Positions 24,746 to 36,332 of a stretch of 64,000 nt of DNA are shown here, in pieces (position 1 is the first letter of the stretch; each line of letters begins with the position of its first letter). The DNA comes from Delphinapterus leucas (Eukaryota; Chordata; Mammalia; Artiodactyla; Monodontidae): contig NW_022098066.1 of the NCBI RefSeq assembly GCF_002288925.2, positions 83,385,867-83,449,866 on the forward strand. The letters are read 5' to 3'. The notes beneath the pieces were generated by a model. The model did not search any database and was not told the DNA's origin. It worked only from the letters and a program-made list of their open reading frames with translations. The translations under genes and the position numbers were made by a program.

Positions 24746-25324
24746 GGCTTGGTACCATCTAACCAGATGGGGGTACGGGGTGGCGTGCCAAGCAGGAAGT
24801 CGCTAGGAGGAGACTCAGGGATGAACACGGCTTTTATTTTGTTGATTCATCAGTGCACTGAACAAAATTTTTTGGAAATATCCGTTATGGGTCTGAAAGA
24901 TGAATAGGACATTATTCCTTCCCTCAAGCAGTTTCTGGTCAAACGGGGGAGGCACACACATGACGAACAAAAGTGTATCCGAGTGTGGTGAGTGTAACGA
25001 TAGAGGCCTGTGTAAAGTAGGTGCAGAAGGGTGTCATCCTCCTGGGGAATGAGGTGGGGGCTCAGTGGCTCACAGGGGAGCCAAGGCCCTGCATCCACGA
25101 GGGACAGCACGTAAAGGCTCTTTAGGAAGGACACTGGAGGCCAGGGTGGAGGGTGGATAATGACAGATGGGAAACAAGGTAGTTAAGACGGGTAGAGATC
25201 AGATCTTGAGGCATTTCGAGGACATTCTATGGAATTTGGGCTTTATTCAGGGGATGAGGCAATCAGTGAAAGATTTCAGAGGAGATGACATACCACATTT
25301 GCATTTTGGAAAGATAACGAGAAC

Positions 25325-25500
25325 AATGTCTCACATTATTTAGGGCCAACTGCGGTTTATAAACCTCAACCTCACGATGACCTTTATCAACTCCAGAGAG
25401 AGGTACAAACTTGCTCAAGGTCACTCAAGCAGTAGGAGCAGTAAGAAGATTTTTGGTTTCCAAGACCAAACTCTTAACCCCTACGCTCTGCTACCTCTCT
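25325..25500 (-). repeat. MIR inserted in L2
   Basis: Reverse MIR core: acttgctcaaggtcactcaa, followed by gaccaaactcttaaccccta and gctctgctacct at its end. Confidence 0.75.
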
Positions 25501-25511
25501 GTCTGCGGTGT

Positions 25512-25542
25512 GGGAGGGCTGGGGAGGGGAGGGGGGAGGGGG
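25512..25542 (+). repeat. G-quadruplex-type G runs
   Basis: Six runs of three to six G are separated by one- or two-base loops, a strong quadruplex pattern on the plus strand. It lies just outside the MIR within the L2 fossil. Confidence 0.8.
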
Positions 25543-26589
25543 AGGAGCCAGAGCCATAGTCAGAATAAAAGAGAATGAGGCCAGAGCTAAAGCGGCGGGA
25601 GTGGGAATGAAGAGAAAGAAACAGAGTCCAAAACCATTTAGGAAATAGGTCCTACTGGGTGTTGTGATTAATTTGATGTATACATAGATTAAAGACGAGA
25701 GAGAACTAGCATGACTCCCAGAGCTCGGCTCCTATAGCTGTATTTCTTGTGGGGCCATCAGCAGTGACAGGAACCAGAAGAAGTAAAGGAGGAATGTGTG
25801 AGATGATACATTGAGGACATTGGGGTGGAGACCCTAGTGGGTAGTGGGCTAGACTCAGCAGGAGCTCAGGAGCCAGGTCTGGGCTGGAGGAAATCTGATG
25901 GACTGGCTAGGATGTGTAAAGGGCTGATTAGACAGTAGAGAGCCTAGATGACAGGATGACATATGGACCTGAGTGTGAAGACGGTAAGAAGTCACTGAGG
26001 CCCTTTGATTAGGGAAACAACGTGGTCAGCAACAGCTTTTTAAATGTCAAGCATCAAACTAAAATATCCAAGAACCAAAACAGAACTTTATTTCCAGCCC
26101 CCGTTCCACCCTGTGGTGAAAATAACACCTCAGCAAGGATGGGCCAGCACTGCCATGCGCAGGGTGGAGACCAAGTTCTGTGAGGCTTAGCAAGCCCTGG
26201 GGACGGCAGCTGATCCTCGGCTGTTACTTTCCATGCTGGGGCCCCTGAGACATCTCCATTCCTGAGGTGTGCAGGCCAGCTCCACGAGGCACCCGGCCAC
26301 ATGCTCCTTGTCAAGGCTGTGATGTGTCTCCGGGTTTGGAGGTGGTGAAAGGCTGGAGGAGTCCCAGCTTGTCTCTGTTTTTCTTGTTCCTCATACCACT
26401 TAGTGACTGAAAGGTAAAGGATGAAAAGAAATATTGGTAGATGAAATGGAGTAGGAGAGATAATATCTTGGAATATTATCCTACCACATAATAAAAATCA
26501 CATTTTGGGAAAACCAGTTCACTACAGTGGACAAGCTCTAAAGGAGTGTGGAGAAGATGGAAGAACAGGGGACCGATTCAGAGGCCACC

Positions 26590-26785
26590 ACAGCACTGGG
26601 GTGTTATACGGGCTGGTGTCATTTACAATGCACTCTTACCTCTCATTTGATCTGCACAGTGACTCTGTCAGGTGGTATTCATTATCCCCATTTTACAGAT
26701 AAGGCAACCAAGAGAAGATAATTGCATTAGACCAAATCACCTGGCTAGCAGACAGAAGAGCTCAAACTTAAAACCTCAGTCTTCT
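26590..26785 (-). repeat. MIR SINE fossil
   Basis: Contains tcattatccccattttacag, ataaggcaaccaagagaaga and a ggctagcagacagaagagct segment, in reverse MIR order. A CHR SINE is inserted at its right end. Confidence 0.82.
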
Positions 26786-26912
26786 GGGAATTCCCTGTCG
26801 GTCCAGTGGTCAGGACTCTGCGCTTTCACTGCCGAGGGCCCAGGTTCAATCCCTGGTGGGGGAACTAAGATCCCACAAGGCTCAGGGCCAAAACCAAACA
26901 AGCAAACAAAAC
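26786..26912 (+). mobile_element. CHR-type SINE, tRNA head form
   Basis: Starts gggaattccctgtcggtcca and contains a B-box match, gttcaatcc, at 26844-26852 (fits GWTCRANNC). A CAAA-rich tail ends it at about 26912. Clear target duplications are not visible, so it is probably older than the short copies with perfect duplications. At about 125 bp it lacks the middle part of the longer forms. Confidence 0.88.
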
Positions 26913-27904
26913 CTTGATGAAAGCTTCTAAGAGAGAAGGAATCCCTTGCGCATTCATCACCCACTGCACATCGAATAACGTCAAGTTGCCTCTCCAGGAA
27001 TAAGGTGCTCTAAACATCAGAGCCTAAAGGTGCGTTTGGAGGGTCTGTCTTGAGAGAAGGTCCCGCTGGGAAACAAGGACACACGGCCTTACAGCATTCC
27101 TCTGGGCTTCGGGAGGGACTTCCCACAGAGAGCTGCTTCCAACCACACCGTCAGCCTTCCGCGGGGCCCTGTGGAACTTAACCGTGAGGCTCAGTGAAAA
27201 GCCGGCTCCGACGACCATCCTCTGATTCATGCTGAATGAATCCCTGGTACGCACTGTCAGAATCTAAGAGGCAGGTGTAGCTCCCCTGACGCTTTCAATA
27301 GGAACTTGTTCAAATCATGGAACCTCTTTAGGAACATTTTTTCAAAGGAGTGGTTTATAATTTCTCATCTGTAGCAGGAGTGAGGGGGCGGATTCGGAGG
27401 AGGAAGGAGGAAGTACTGATGGGGAGGCAGGGAAAGAGACCATTCTGGATCAGAGCAGCGAAGATCAAAGGAGGGGGGCGAGCCTCGCTTCTGGAGATGA
27501 GAGGCTGGGAGAGAATGCCTGTGAAGGTAAAGGGGAGAAAGAAATGGGATGTGGGAGGTGGCGCCCTGTCTATGGAGAGAGCCAGAAGAGGTTTCTATTT
27601 CCCCACAGGAGAGCTGCGTTTAAGGCTCCCGGGCCCCGCCCTCATCCCCTGCAGGGACCTCCCTTCGGCCCGGCTGCAGCTCCTGGTTCCCCACCTTCTT
27701 CATCCACCATACCCACTCCCGCCAGCCTTTATGTAGTTTATGTATTCCAACCCCTATATTTTCACTGACCCGGTTCATCCTTCCTGGATCACCCTCTACC
27801 CTTCGCTCTATCTCATTGAATCAGATTTAAGTACCCAATGCCCCATGAGTCTGACCTGATCCTCCAGCCCCAGGGGTCCCTGTTGCCTACACCACTGGGT
27901 CTCT
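26913..27904. other. Non-coding sequence, nothing recognised
   Basis: Moderately GC-rich near 27480-27720. The frame at 27350-27736 is rich in Arg, Gly and Pro with no domain. No repeat family or splice structure was identified. Confidence 0.4.
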
Positions 27905-27939
27905 AGACTCTGCATCAGGATCTCCTGGAGGGCATTTTA

Positions 27940-28201
27940 TTAATTAATTAATTAATTAATCTCTAATCTGTTGGTTCCATTTGGCTTAAACTCAGGTCCA
28001 ACTTATTACTGGACAAAATTCGGGCTATTGCAGTGTGGCAGCTCCTGTTCCCACACCAGTCATCGTGTACCCGTGTCACACACTAGTTTATGAGTATTGT
28101 TAACAATCAAGTTCCCAATTCAATTCAGATCCTTCCTGCTCTTCCACCAGCAGAGAAGTACAATTAAGTTTGGAAATGATCTGAAATTGTCTACTGGTTT
28201 A
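27940..28201 (-). mobile_element. Unidentified 262-bp retroposon-like insert
   Basis: It begins with a TTAA-repeat tract (27940-27960) that reads as the simple-sequence tail of a minus-strand retroposon. Its presumed target duplication, ctggagggcatttta, is at 27925-27939, with ctggagagcatttta at 28425-28439 (14 of 15 match). The CHR SINE later entered the right-hand copy. The interior matches no family I recognise. It may be a retrocopy of a transcript end, an L1 3' end of a divergent family, or an unlisted SINE. Confidence 0.5.
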
Positions 28202-28210
28202 CTGGAGAGC

Positions 28211-28424
28211 TTTTTTTTTTTTTTTTTTTTTTTGCGGTACGCGGGCCTCTCACTGCTGTGGCCTCTCCCGTTGCGAAGCACAGGCTCCGGATGCGCAGGC
28301 TCAGCGGCCATGGCTCACGGGCCCAGCCGCTCCGCGGCATGTGGGATCCTCCCGGACTGGGGCACGAACCCGTGTCCCCTGCATCGGCAGGCGGACTCTC
28401 AACCACTGCGCCACCAGGGAAGCC
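28211..28424 (-). mobile_element. Short CHR-type SINE inserted at a retroposon edge
   Basis: T run 28211-28233 as the A-tail; head ends near 28424. The perfect 9-bp target duplication ctggagagc is at 28202-28210 and 28425-28433. Confidence 0.95.
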
Positions 28425-28555
28425 CTGGAGAGCATTTTAAAACACAGATTGCTGGGATCCCCAGTCTCTGACTCAGTAGACCTGGAGTGGAGCCTGAATT
28501 TACCTTGCTAACAAATTCCAAAGTGATGCTGATGCTGTGGTCTGAGGACCATGAA

Positions 28556-29860
28556 TTTATAGCATTCATTTAACCTTAATCACGCACTTCTGGTATTGAT
28601 ATCTTCATTGAGTGTGTATATCCTGCCTCCCAGATGAAACTGTGAACAATTCAAAGGCAGTGATGTGGTAAGTATTACTAGACGGTATCCCCCATTGCAC
28701 CTAGGTGGCATACTCAGAAAAGGTACCCAAACCAGTATAACTTGTTTGTTGCTGTGAAGGGTTAGTATTGATTTTAGGTAAAAGTATGGAATAGGCAGTT
28801 TGCCCACAGGGACCTCCCACTTTCCTCTCCTCCTTTCCTCAGCCTATTTCTGTGCCACTTACTCTTCCTCCTCCAGGATGAACCAGGTCCCCCAAAACAT
28901 ATGCCTGCCCTAAAAACCTGGAGTTCTGTGGTCTGCCCCTTAGAGTTTATAGGCAATTCTCGTAAGAAGTTTGGCTGAGAAGGAAAGAGGTGAGGTAAGG
29001 CAGTAGTAGTTAAGAGGGATATGAGGCCCAGGAGGCTTTTTATTTCATTTTATTTTTTAAAATGAGGGAGACCTGAGCTTATTTAAATACTGATGGAAAG
29101 AAGCCAGTAGAGGGGGAGGGGTGGTAGTATGGAAAGGGAAGGTATAATGGGTAAAGGGAGGTCTTTGAGAAGGAGCGGGGGGTGGGATTCAGAGTACAAG
29201 GAGAAGGATTAGCTCAGACAGGAGCAGGGACACCTCTCCCATTGTAGAGGGAAAAAGAAAAGAATGGGTTTAGAGGTAGGAACTATGAGGCTTTAGACTC
29301 TACGAGGCTCCTAGCTCTAACATCTTATGATTCCATGAAATTAAATCGCTACGGTGTCAGTGGCTTAATGTGTCACCTCTCCTTGGCAAAGCTTTAACCC
29401 AAAGGAATGAATCTTTCATGAGAGATTCTCAGGCTATGGGAGGCCTGCCAGTAGGGCAGCAGGGCCTTCCCCAGCGGCCTCGAACACCTACCGCCCTGCT
29501 ACACAAGGGGGAATTGGAGAAACAGGACAAATATGCCCAACTGTGACAATGCTTTAAGGCCTAGAACAAGATCACAGGGCTGAAAAGTAGATGCTGGAAT
29601 CAGACTAGAACCCTTCTTCACTGGACCCCAGCAGCCATTTGGTCCACCTGTATATACCTGTTCATTCCCAGGCCACTTAAAATGGCAAGGAAGTGGGGGA
29701 AGTATTAAGAACAGCTTCTCCCTAGCCCTTGGAATGGAAACTTGTGATGTCACGCTCCATCCCAGACCCACACAGCCCCAACCCATCTCTGGGGCTCTGA
29801 GAAACACCTGACGGTGACAGGAGTAACAAGTCATCAAATACCTCCTCAATTAAACTAGCA
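28556..29860. other. Non-coding sequence, nothing recognised
   Basis: Unique-looking DNA, purine-rich near 29100-29260. No exon or repeat family identified. Confidence 0.4.
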
Positions 29861-29864
29861 TACA

Positions 29865-29935
29865 AAGTGCCTGGTACATTGTACCAGAACCTGGATCACA
29901 GGAAGAGGTCAATAAATGTAAGTTGTCATCATCAC
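29865..29935 (+). repeat. MIR tail
   Basis: The aagtgcctggtacattgtac segment followed by gaggtcaataaatgtaagtt is the forward MIR end. Confidence 0.65.
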
Positions 29936-30099
29936 CTTCCTCTTTGTCATCATCGTCGTCGTCAACGATCACCATGTGCCTAGGAACCATACTATGTATT
30001 TACATATTTATTTTTAAAGTGTGTGTTTTTCCTAATTACAACAGTAATAGATGGTCAGTGTTAAAAAGATCTAACAAGAAATACATAGCAAAAGAAGTG

Positions 30100-30365
30100 C
30101 GAGTGTCGTGTGCTGGAAAGAGGGAAAACACTGGATGCAGACTGCCTGTGTTTACGTTATGGCTCTACTAATACTAACTGGGTGATCTTGGACATGTTAC
30201 TTAACTCTTCTGTGCCTCAGTTTCCTCATTTGTTAAATGAGGGCAATAATACTTCTCATAACATAGGGTTCCTGGGAAATTTAAATAAGATATTATATAC
30301 ATAAAGCACTGAGCACGGTGCTTGGCACACAGTAAGCAGTCACTAAAGGTGATTATTATTGATAT
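30100..30365 (+). repeat. MIR SINE fossil, near full length
   Basis: All MIR blocks are present in order: gactgcctgtgtttacgtta, gatcttggacatgttactta, tgtgcctcagtttcctcatt, gcttggcacacagtaagcag. One of the best preserved MIRs in the window. Confidence 0.9.
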
Positions 30366-30704
30366 TATTAACATTGCTGTGTTATAAATAAAGTTCTCCA
30401 TAATTCACATCTCAGAAGTAATCAATATCGATAGCTCTTTGCATATTTTTTTTAGTTTTTTTCCTATCTATACCGATATCTCTATATCTGTGTCTGTATA
30501 TAATATGGGATCCAAAATATGTAAACTATTTCACATCTCTTTATTCAGTTGACAGGTATTATGGATGATTCTCAAAACAACCCTACAAAGTACATACTGA
30601 TATACCGTTTTGTCTGTAAATGGATATTTGATGTACCCTCTCTGGAGGCTACAACTTCACATCCCAGATGTTCAAAGGAAACATCTGGAGGCTGAAGTAT
30701 AGGA

Positions 30705-31075
30705 CATGGGTCCACAGCCTTTTTCTGCAAAGGGCCAGATAGAAATAGTTTAGGCTTTGCAGACCATATGATTTCTCTTGCGACTACTTAACTCCGTGAT
30801 TTCAGTGTGAAAGCAACTGTACACAACATGTGGAGGAATAAGGGTGGCTGTGTTCCAATAAAACTTTATTAACGGAGAACAAAATTTGAATTTCATATGA
30901 TTTTCACATGTCATGACCATTATTCTTCATTTGATGTTTTTCCAACCATTAGTTTAAAAATGTAAAAATCATCCTTAGATTGCAGGCTGTACTGTACAAA
31001 AATGCAACAGGCTGGATTTGGTCCACAGGTCATAGGGAGCAAACTAGCTTGCCATTCTGGAGCCTGGTTGAAAAT
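30705..31075 (+). mobile_element. hAT-type DNA transposon fossil
   Basis: Contains ctttttctgcaaagggccag, aggctttgcagaccatatga and gttccaataaaactttatta, followed near the end by a ggctggatttggtccacagg segment. This is a recurrent mammalian hAT-type (Charlie group) element. I am sure of the pattern but not of the family name. Confidence 0.75.
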
Positions 31076-31119
31076 TAGAGAGGCAGTGAAGCGTAGAAGT
31101 AATATCTTAATATAACCTT

Positions 31120-31440
31120 CCTGCTTTCTCAGTAGGAAGCACCCTTTCCTCTGCTTGAAATGCATTATTCCACCAAATCCACTAAAATCCTACTCAAGGT
31201 TTAGATCACATGCGCATCCTCTGTGAAGGCTTCCCAAAATTCCCTTGAAGAAATGAATGCTGTTCCCCTCTCAGATTCTTTTAGCCCTTCTTTTATAGCA
31301 CTACATAGTGTACTTTTCCCCACTACCAGAATCCCTACTAGGCCTCAAAGTCTTGTGAGTTCAATGTATTTGGTGTGCATCTGGAACTCGTACAGTGCTT
31401 GCCAACTGAGAAGGATTGAACCGAATTACTGAGCTTCACT
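31120..31440 (+). repeat. L2 3'-UTR fossil
   Basis: The gaaggcttcccaaaattccc and gttcccctctcagattcttt segments, followed by a weak copy of the terminal part, fit forward L2. Confidence 0.62.
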
Positions 31441-31935
31441 CCCACTCTATTGGGTACAAGAAAAAGGAACTCATTAGCTCTAGTCTAGGAGGAGGGAGGG
31501 AGGGGGGTGATTTAGAATCAGGAACATCTTAAGGAGCCTAAATTCAGGAAGCCACCACCAGAGCTAAAACCATGGTTTCCAAAGCTGACAACCAGGGATC
31601 TTCTTTCTCTCTCAGGCCACATGGACTCCCATCTCTACCGTTCTGACTAGGCTGATTTCATTACTTTTCTTTTCTCAGCAGTCCTCTCAGTTCAAGAGCT
31701 CACAGATCAACTCACTTCTGAGAGTCCTAATTTTAAATTTCTGGGAGAGAGGATCTTTTGGCTGGGGGCATTGGTTGCATAGTATAAAGATAAGTGCTGA
31801 AGCTTATCTGAGTGGGTAGTCCAGGAGCTACTCGCCAAGAACGGAGGGAATGTGTTGGGCAGGCGCCTCAAAATGCCTGTGATACTTGCTGGCTTCATTT
31901 ATCACATGACGGCTTGTGGTTACTTGTGTGTGTGT
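31441..31935. other. Non-coding sequence, nothing recognised
   Basis: Unique-looking; a GGA-rich stretch at about 31488-31508. No exon or repeat identified. Confidence 0.4.
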
Positions 31936-31939
31936 CTTT

Positions 31940-32068
31940 TTTCCATTGTCTAGACAGCGTGCTCCTTTAGAACAGGGACAGAGCCTCACTCATTTTGGTG
32001 TCCCCAGTTCCAGTACAGTGTTTTGCACACAACAGGTAATAGCAACTGCTATTGAATTGAATTGAAAA
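31940..32068 (+). repeat. L2 3' tail
   Basis: The gctcctttagaacagggaca segment, cagtacagtgttttgcacac, and the terminal attgaattgaattgaa tract match the L2 end. Confidence 0.72.
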
Positions 32069-34056
32069 CATCACCTTATATTCAGTCTTTAAGCATCTTT
32101 CATCTTTATGAAAGGTACACATTCCATTGCTAGGCAAAAGACTTGTGGCGTAAAAGATAAATTTTCTTTCCCTGGCTTCTGTGTTTTTTTTAATTAAATT
32201 GTCTTTAGCTCAGGTAATTGCATTATTTCCATTCCAGGTTTTCAGAGGTCAAACAACCTCAGGTCCAGATGTACTATGAATGCAACTATAATAGTTTCAG
32301 AGCAATTATCTCCTTCCAGCTCTGCAGGGCGGAACAACTTGAGCTCTGGAGCCAGGCTAGTAAGAAATCCTTTTATATGTATCCCTCTCAGAGTCAGCCC
32401 AAAGTGAACTCAAGGCCAGTTTGAGCAGAGAATTACTTAGCTGTGGCTAGTGGCCTAGGTAGCTGCTGCCTATGCTGGCTTCTAAGCAGGCCTGGGAGCA
32501 GCTGAGTGCCCCAGATCATACCTGAATCCCTCTGCCCTTTTGCCGAGGCCAGGGAAGCTCAGGCGCTGCAGCCACCAAGGTCAATCAGGAGAGGCGGCCC
32601 TTTCCTGGCTGACTTGTAACTGCTGGAGAGCTTCTCTCCACCGTTTATTATTTCTCCTCTGATCTGCTCCCTTGGGGGAGAAGTTGGCTCATTGTTTACC
32701 AAAACCAGTTGCTCCCACCCGTAGCTCTGCTGCCTCTTTCTGCTCTGATGAGCTGCAAGCTTCACGCAGAAGCTGATCTCAGGGAAGAGGCGTTACAGAC
32801 ACAGCCCAAGGCAAATGCACCATGTTCTAGTTTGTTCCTCCCTTGCCTTGGCTGACATTGATTCTTGAGGCCTTTCTCAGGCTCTTCTAAGCTCCTTTCT
32901 ACATCCTGGTTAGAAGGGAGAGGAGACAAGACAAAATGGATTTTCCGTCCCACTAAAATGCCAGTTGTATTATTACATATATACTTTGTTCATAATAGAC
33001 AATTTAAGACTTTCAATGTTGGGGTACTTAATGTAGTTCAAGGCTGAACTTTCTCCCAAGAGGACTGTGTGTGGGTGTGCATATACATATGTGCCACATC
33101 TCATGAACTGCATAGAACTCAATTTATCATTACTTACCCCACTTAAATAACAATTATAAGTAAAATGAAATACATATGAACTCAAGCAGATCTCTGACTA
33201 TCCTTGATCACCTAATCAGACTCCTTTAAAAGCACCCATAGGTCTTTGGCAACAATTAAAGCTTTTTCAGAAAGTTGCCTGGAGAAAAATAAAATAAAAT
33301 AAAAAACTGTACTTTAAAAAAATGGTGTTAACATCCTGATCTGATTCACAGGCCAGTTCTCATGTCTGCCCTACCACAGCCAGAGTCCTCTGAGAATGGC
33401 ATAGATAATTTCTTCTGTGATTCATAGTTATTCTGAAAGGTAGTGTTTTCACAAATGCTTATATACAACCTTTGGTAACTATAGCAAATAGCATGTAAAT
33501 TACATTGCAACATCCTTTTTATAGTCTCAAGCATAAAATCTGTTTGTATTACTCTCTTGATTCTGACAATTAAAGTTTCTAATTCATTTAGAAGGACAAA
33601 AAAAAAAATGTTGTTAAGACCTTGGGGCATTTCATCTGTTGGTCACTTTCAGAATGGTTATCCTCTCAGTGTACCCACATGTGAGTCCATTCTTCTGATT
33701 TATTGTTGTTTGAAAAGAATGAAGAAGCTATATTCATTTATTCTGAAGGAGAGGGGAATTTCTATTTCCCACTACAATGATGGTCTATTTTTACCTGCTG
33801 TCTCTCTTCAGAGTTCAATAATGTGTATCTCTTGTTAATACGTGTATTTCAACTTAGTTGTGTTCCTTTAAACTATTTTTTTTTTTGGCCTGTAAAAATT
33901 GTAGTTCTCAATTTTCTACCCATCTCTTAAAGTTTGGGGGGAGGCATATTACAGTTTGTGGATTACCTGGATACCTTATTCTTCTTTCTTCTACTGTAGC
34001 TTTTGGTCACTAAATGCTCTTTATTGACCTGAAGCTTAGCTAAGAAAAGAAGATGA
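32069..34056. other. Non-coding sequence, nothing recognised
   Basis: About 2 kb of unique-looking DNA, AT-rich after 32960. No exon or repeat family identified. Confidence 0.4.
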
Positions 34057-34187
34057 GGGAATTCCCTGGCGGTCCAGTGGTTAGGACTGCACACATTCAC
34101 TGCCAAGGGCCCAGGTTAAATCTCTGGTCAGGGAACTAAGATCCAGCAAGCTGCGTGGCACGGCAAAAAAAAAAAAAAGAAAGAAAA
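34057..34187 (+). mobile_element. CHR-type SINE, tRNA head form
   Basis: Starts gggaattccctggcggtcca and ends in an A run at 34165-34178 followed by an AAAG-rich part. Same form as the copies at 26786 and 48375. The purine-rich flanks resemble each other, but an exact target duplication cannot be fixed. Confidence 0.9.
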
Positions 34188-34479
34188 TTTTAAACTAATA
34201 ATTTTTAATTTCTAAAACATGAGTTTGTCACAGTACTTTTCTGAGGTGCTTGAACTCCACTCTGGATTACTTTGAGGGATCTTTTCAAGTAGTATTTTTA
34301 AATGATAGCATTGTTTCTCCAAGATGCTCTGTATGGAAAATATATTCCCTGAGTGCTTATGTTTGCAGACTAATAGTTCAAGTGGGAAGCTCATAAAGGT
34401 AAAACAAATGATGATGCAATTAGTATGTCCTTTCAATTATCTGTGGTTCAAAAAAGTCGATGGTGAGATAGACAATATA

Positions 34480-34985
34480 AAAGAACAGTAAAGAGCAGGA
34501 GCTTTGGATCAAACAGAACCACGTTTTGGGACCCTTATATTTATGAGCTGTGTGACCTTGGGCAAAGCACTTAATCTCAGCAAGTCTGTAAAATGAGAAC
34601 TAATATAATATCTCACATTTGTTGATTACTTGTTATGTGCTGGGCACTGTGCTAATTATGTCACATGCATTCATTATCTCATTTCATCCTCAAAATAATC
34701 CTATGAGGAAGGTACTATTAATATCCTCATTTACAAATGAAGAAATTGAAACTGAAAAAGGTTGAGTAATTTGTCCAAAATCACAGAGTAGCAGAGTCTG
34801 TAACTCAATGCCATGTCTGGCTCTAGAGACCAAGTATGTAAACACCACACTATATTGTGTCCCTGTGGTAGTACTCTACTCATAAAGTGAGTTATGAGGA
34901 TTAAATGCGATGACGCAGGAAAAGAGCACGCCTGGAACATAGTTAGTGCTCTTATTCTTATTACATGTTATTACATATTACCAGC
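34480..34985 (+). repeat. MIR fossil interrupted by another MIR
   Basis: Forward MIR head and core at 34480-34602 (gagctgtgtgaccttgggca) resume at 34875-34985 with gttatgaggattaaatgcga and a terminal segment near 34930. The middle is a reverse MIR. Confidence 0.78.
34605..34855 (-). repeat. MIR inserted in MIR
   Basis: Reverse MIR, near full length: cttgttatgtgctgggcact, a tatcctcatttacaaatgaa segment, tccaaaatcacagagtagca and ggctctagagaccaagtatg. Confidence 0.85.
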
Positions 34986-34989
34986 TAAA

Positions 34990-35170
34990 GTTTGTATAGC
35001 ACTTTACTCTTTATAAAGCTCACTGACATAGTAGATCATTACTTCATGATATCATGTGAAGTATCATAAAACTGTGGCTCAGAAAGGTTAAAAGACTTGG
35101 CCAAGGTCATTTAGCTTATAAGCACACTGATATGGGAACTCGGCTCTTTTAATTCCAGAGCACAGAAACG
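34990..35170 (-). repeat. MIR SINE fossil
   Basis: Contains gtatagcactttactcttta, gtggctcagaaaggttaaaa and acttggccaaggtcatttag in reverse MIR order. It lies directly after the nested MIR pair. Confidence 0.78.
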
Positions 35171-36030
35171 TCACTGTCTTCTAATCATGGGGGGGGTATA
35201 TTTTTATATAATTTATTAAAATTATGATTAGAAGAGGTGGCTCTTTCTAGATTGAGTTCTAAACCTCCCTGCCTGTAAATTGCGCTTTATCTTAGGAAAT
35301 CTTGAAACTTGTTTCTTGATTTTCTGCTTGATTCTCTCCTTTATGTCAGACAATTCACCTTTGAGAAATGTGGAGAGAAAAGCCTCTTTTTCCTGACTCC
35401 CACATTTTTCTCCCCACAGTTAAATGTATTGATAGATATCCTGTAGATATCTATTATGAATCATATACATATAGATAGATATCAAATTATGAATGGGCTG
35501 GGTTTTTTAGGGTGAATTTGTAAGTTGGATGTTTGGAAAGCTGAGCATTTTTCCTTCATAAAAACCGTCTTTTAGATGGAACTTAAGCCCCACAATGACC
35601 CCAGAGGAACCTATCATACGTATGTGCCAGCTGCAGGGAAAGGGGGGGAAAGGGGGGGAAAGGGGTGTGGAGGGAGATAAAGCAAAGGCCTTCTCCCTGC
35701 TTTAACTCCAGGCTTGCCCCAGAAGTAATTTTGAAACAGACTATTTGCTTTTAGTATTTCCTCTCTTTCTCATAGTTTATGCCATCGTTTAGTGCCCCTT
35801 TATCTTCTCTTGCTCTGAGCAACCTCCAGATCAGGCCTTCCTTACACCAAGGAGTCCTCTAAATTCTAAAACCACCTACCTGCTCCTCCCCTGGTCTTTC
35901 CACTTCACCCTCCAATCTAAATGACTGTTGGATACGAACTAGGTGTTTGGAGGAAAGCAGACTAATGAAATAATTCACACTGAAGTATAAGAGGCTGATT
36001 TTCCTTATTCCCTCTAGAGTTTTGCTTTTT
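35171..36030. other. Non-coding sequence with a G-rich tract
   Basis: Unique-looking DNA. The G tract at 35636-35665 is the only notable element. An imperfect run of short ATAGAT units lies near 35430-35485. Confidence 0.45.
35636..35665 (+). repeat. G-quadruplex-type tract with AAA loops
   Basis: Runs of 3, 7, 7 and 4 G are each separated by exactly AAA. A regular, strong quadruplex pattern on the plus strand; the middle units are a perfect 10-bp tandem repeat. Confidence 0.9.
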
Positions 36031-36034
36031 AAAA

Positions 36035-36332
36035 AGATTATTAATTTTAGACTCACAGACATAGAGATCAGACTTGCGGTTGCCAAGGGGGAGGGGTGGA
36101 GGGAGAGGAATGAACTGGGAATTTGGGGTTGGTAGATGCAAACTATTACATTTAGAATGGATAAACAACAAGGTCTTACGGTATAGCACAGGGAACTATA
36201 TCCAATCTCCTGGGATAAACCATAATGGAAAAGAATATTAAAAGAAGAACGTATATCTGGATAAAATCGAGTCACTCTGCTGTACAGCAGAGATCGGAAC
36301 AACACTGTAAATCAACTATACTTCAATTAAAA
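36035..36332 (+). mobile_element. L1 3' end (cetartiodactyl type)
   Basis: Contains agatcagacttgcggttgcc, gtatagcacagggaactata, aaccataatggaaaagaata and a final aatcaactatacttcaatta. 5'-truncated copy of about 300 bp. Confidence 0.85.

Larger units (their letters stand above)
24845..26030 (-). repeat. Long L2 LINE fossil split by a MIR
   Basis: The segments follow reverse L2 order: terminal part (24845-25140), ORF2 parts (tctatggaatttgggcttta near 25225, cagaggagatgacataccac near 25277), then, after the MIR, further ORF2 parts including an aggtctgggctggaggaaat segment near 25875. Net length about 1.0 kb, with no coding capacity. Confidence 0.72.
27905..28555. mobile_element. MER5A (hAT) element split by two later insertions
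   Basis: The left part (27905-27939, with a tgcatcaggatctcctggag segment) and the right part (28434-28555, with ttttaaaacacagattgctg and caaagtgatgctgatgctgt) join into one MER5A-type element. Between them lie an unidentified insert (27940-28201) and a CHR SINE (28211-28424). Confidence 0.75.
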
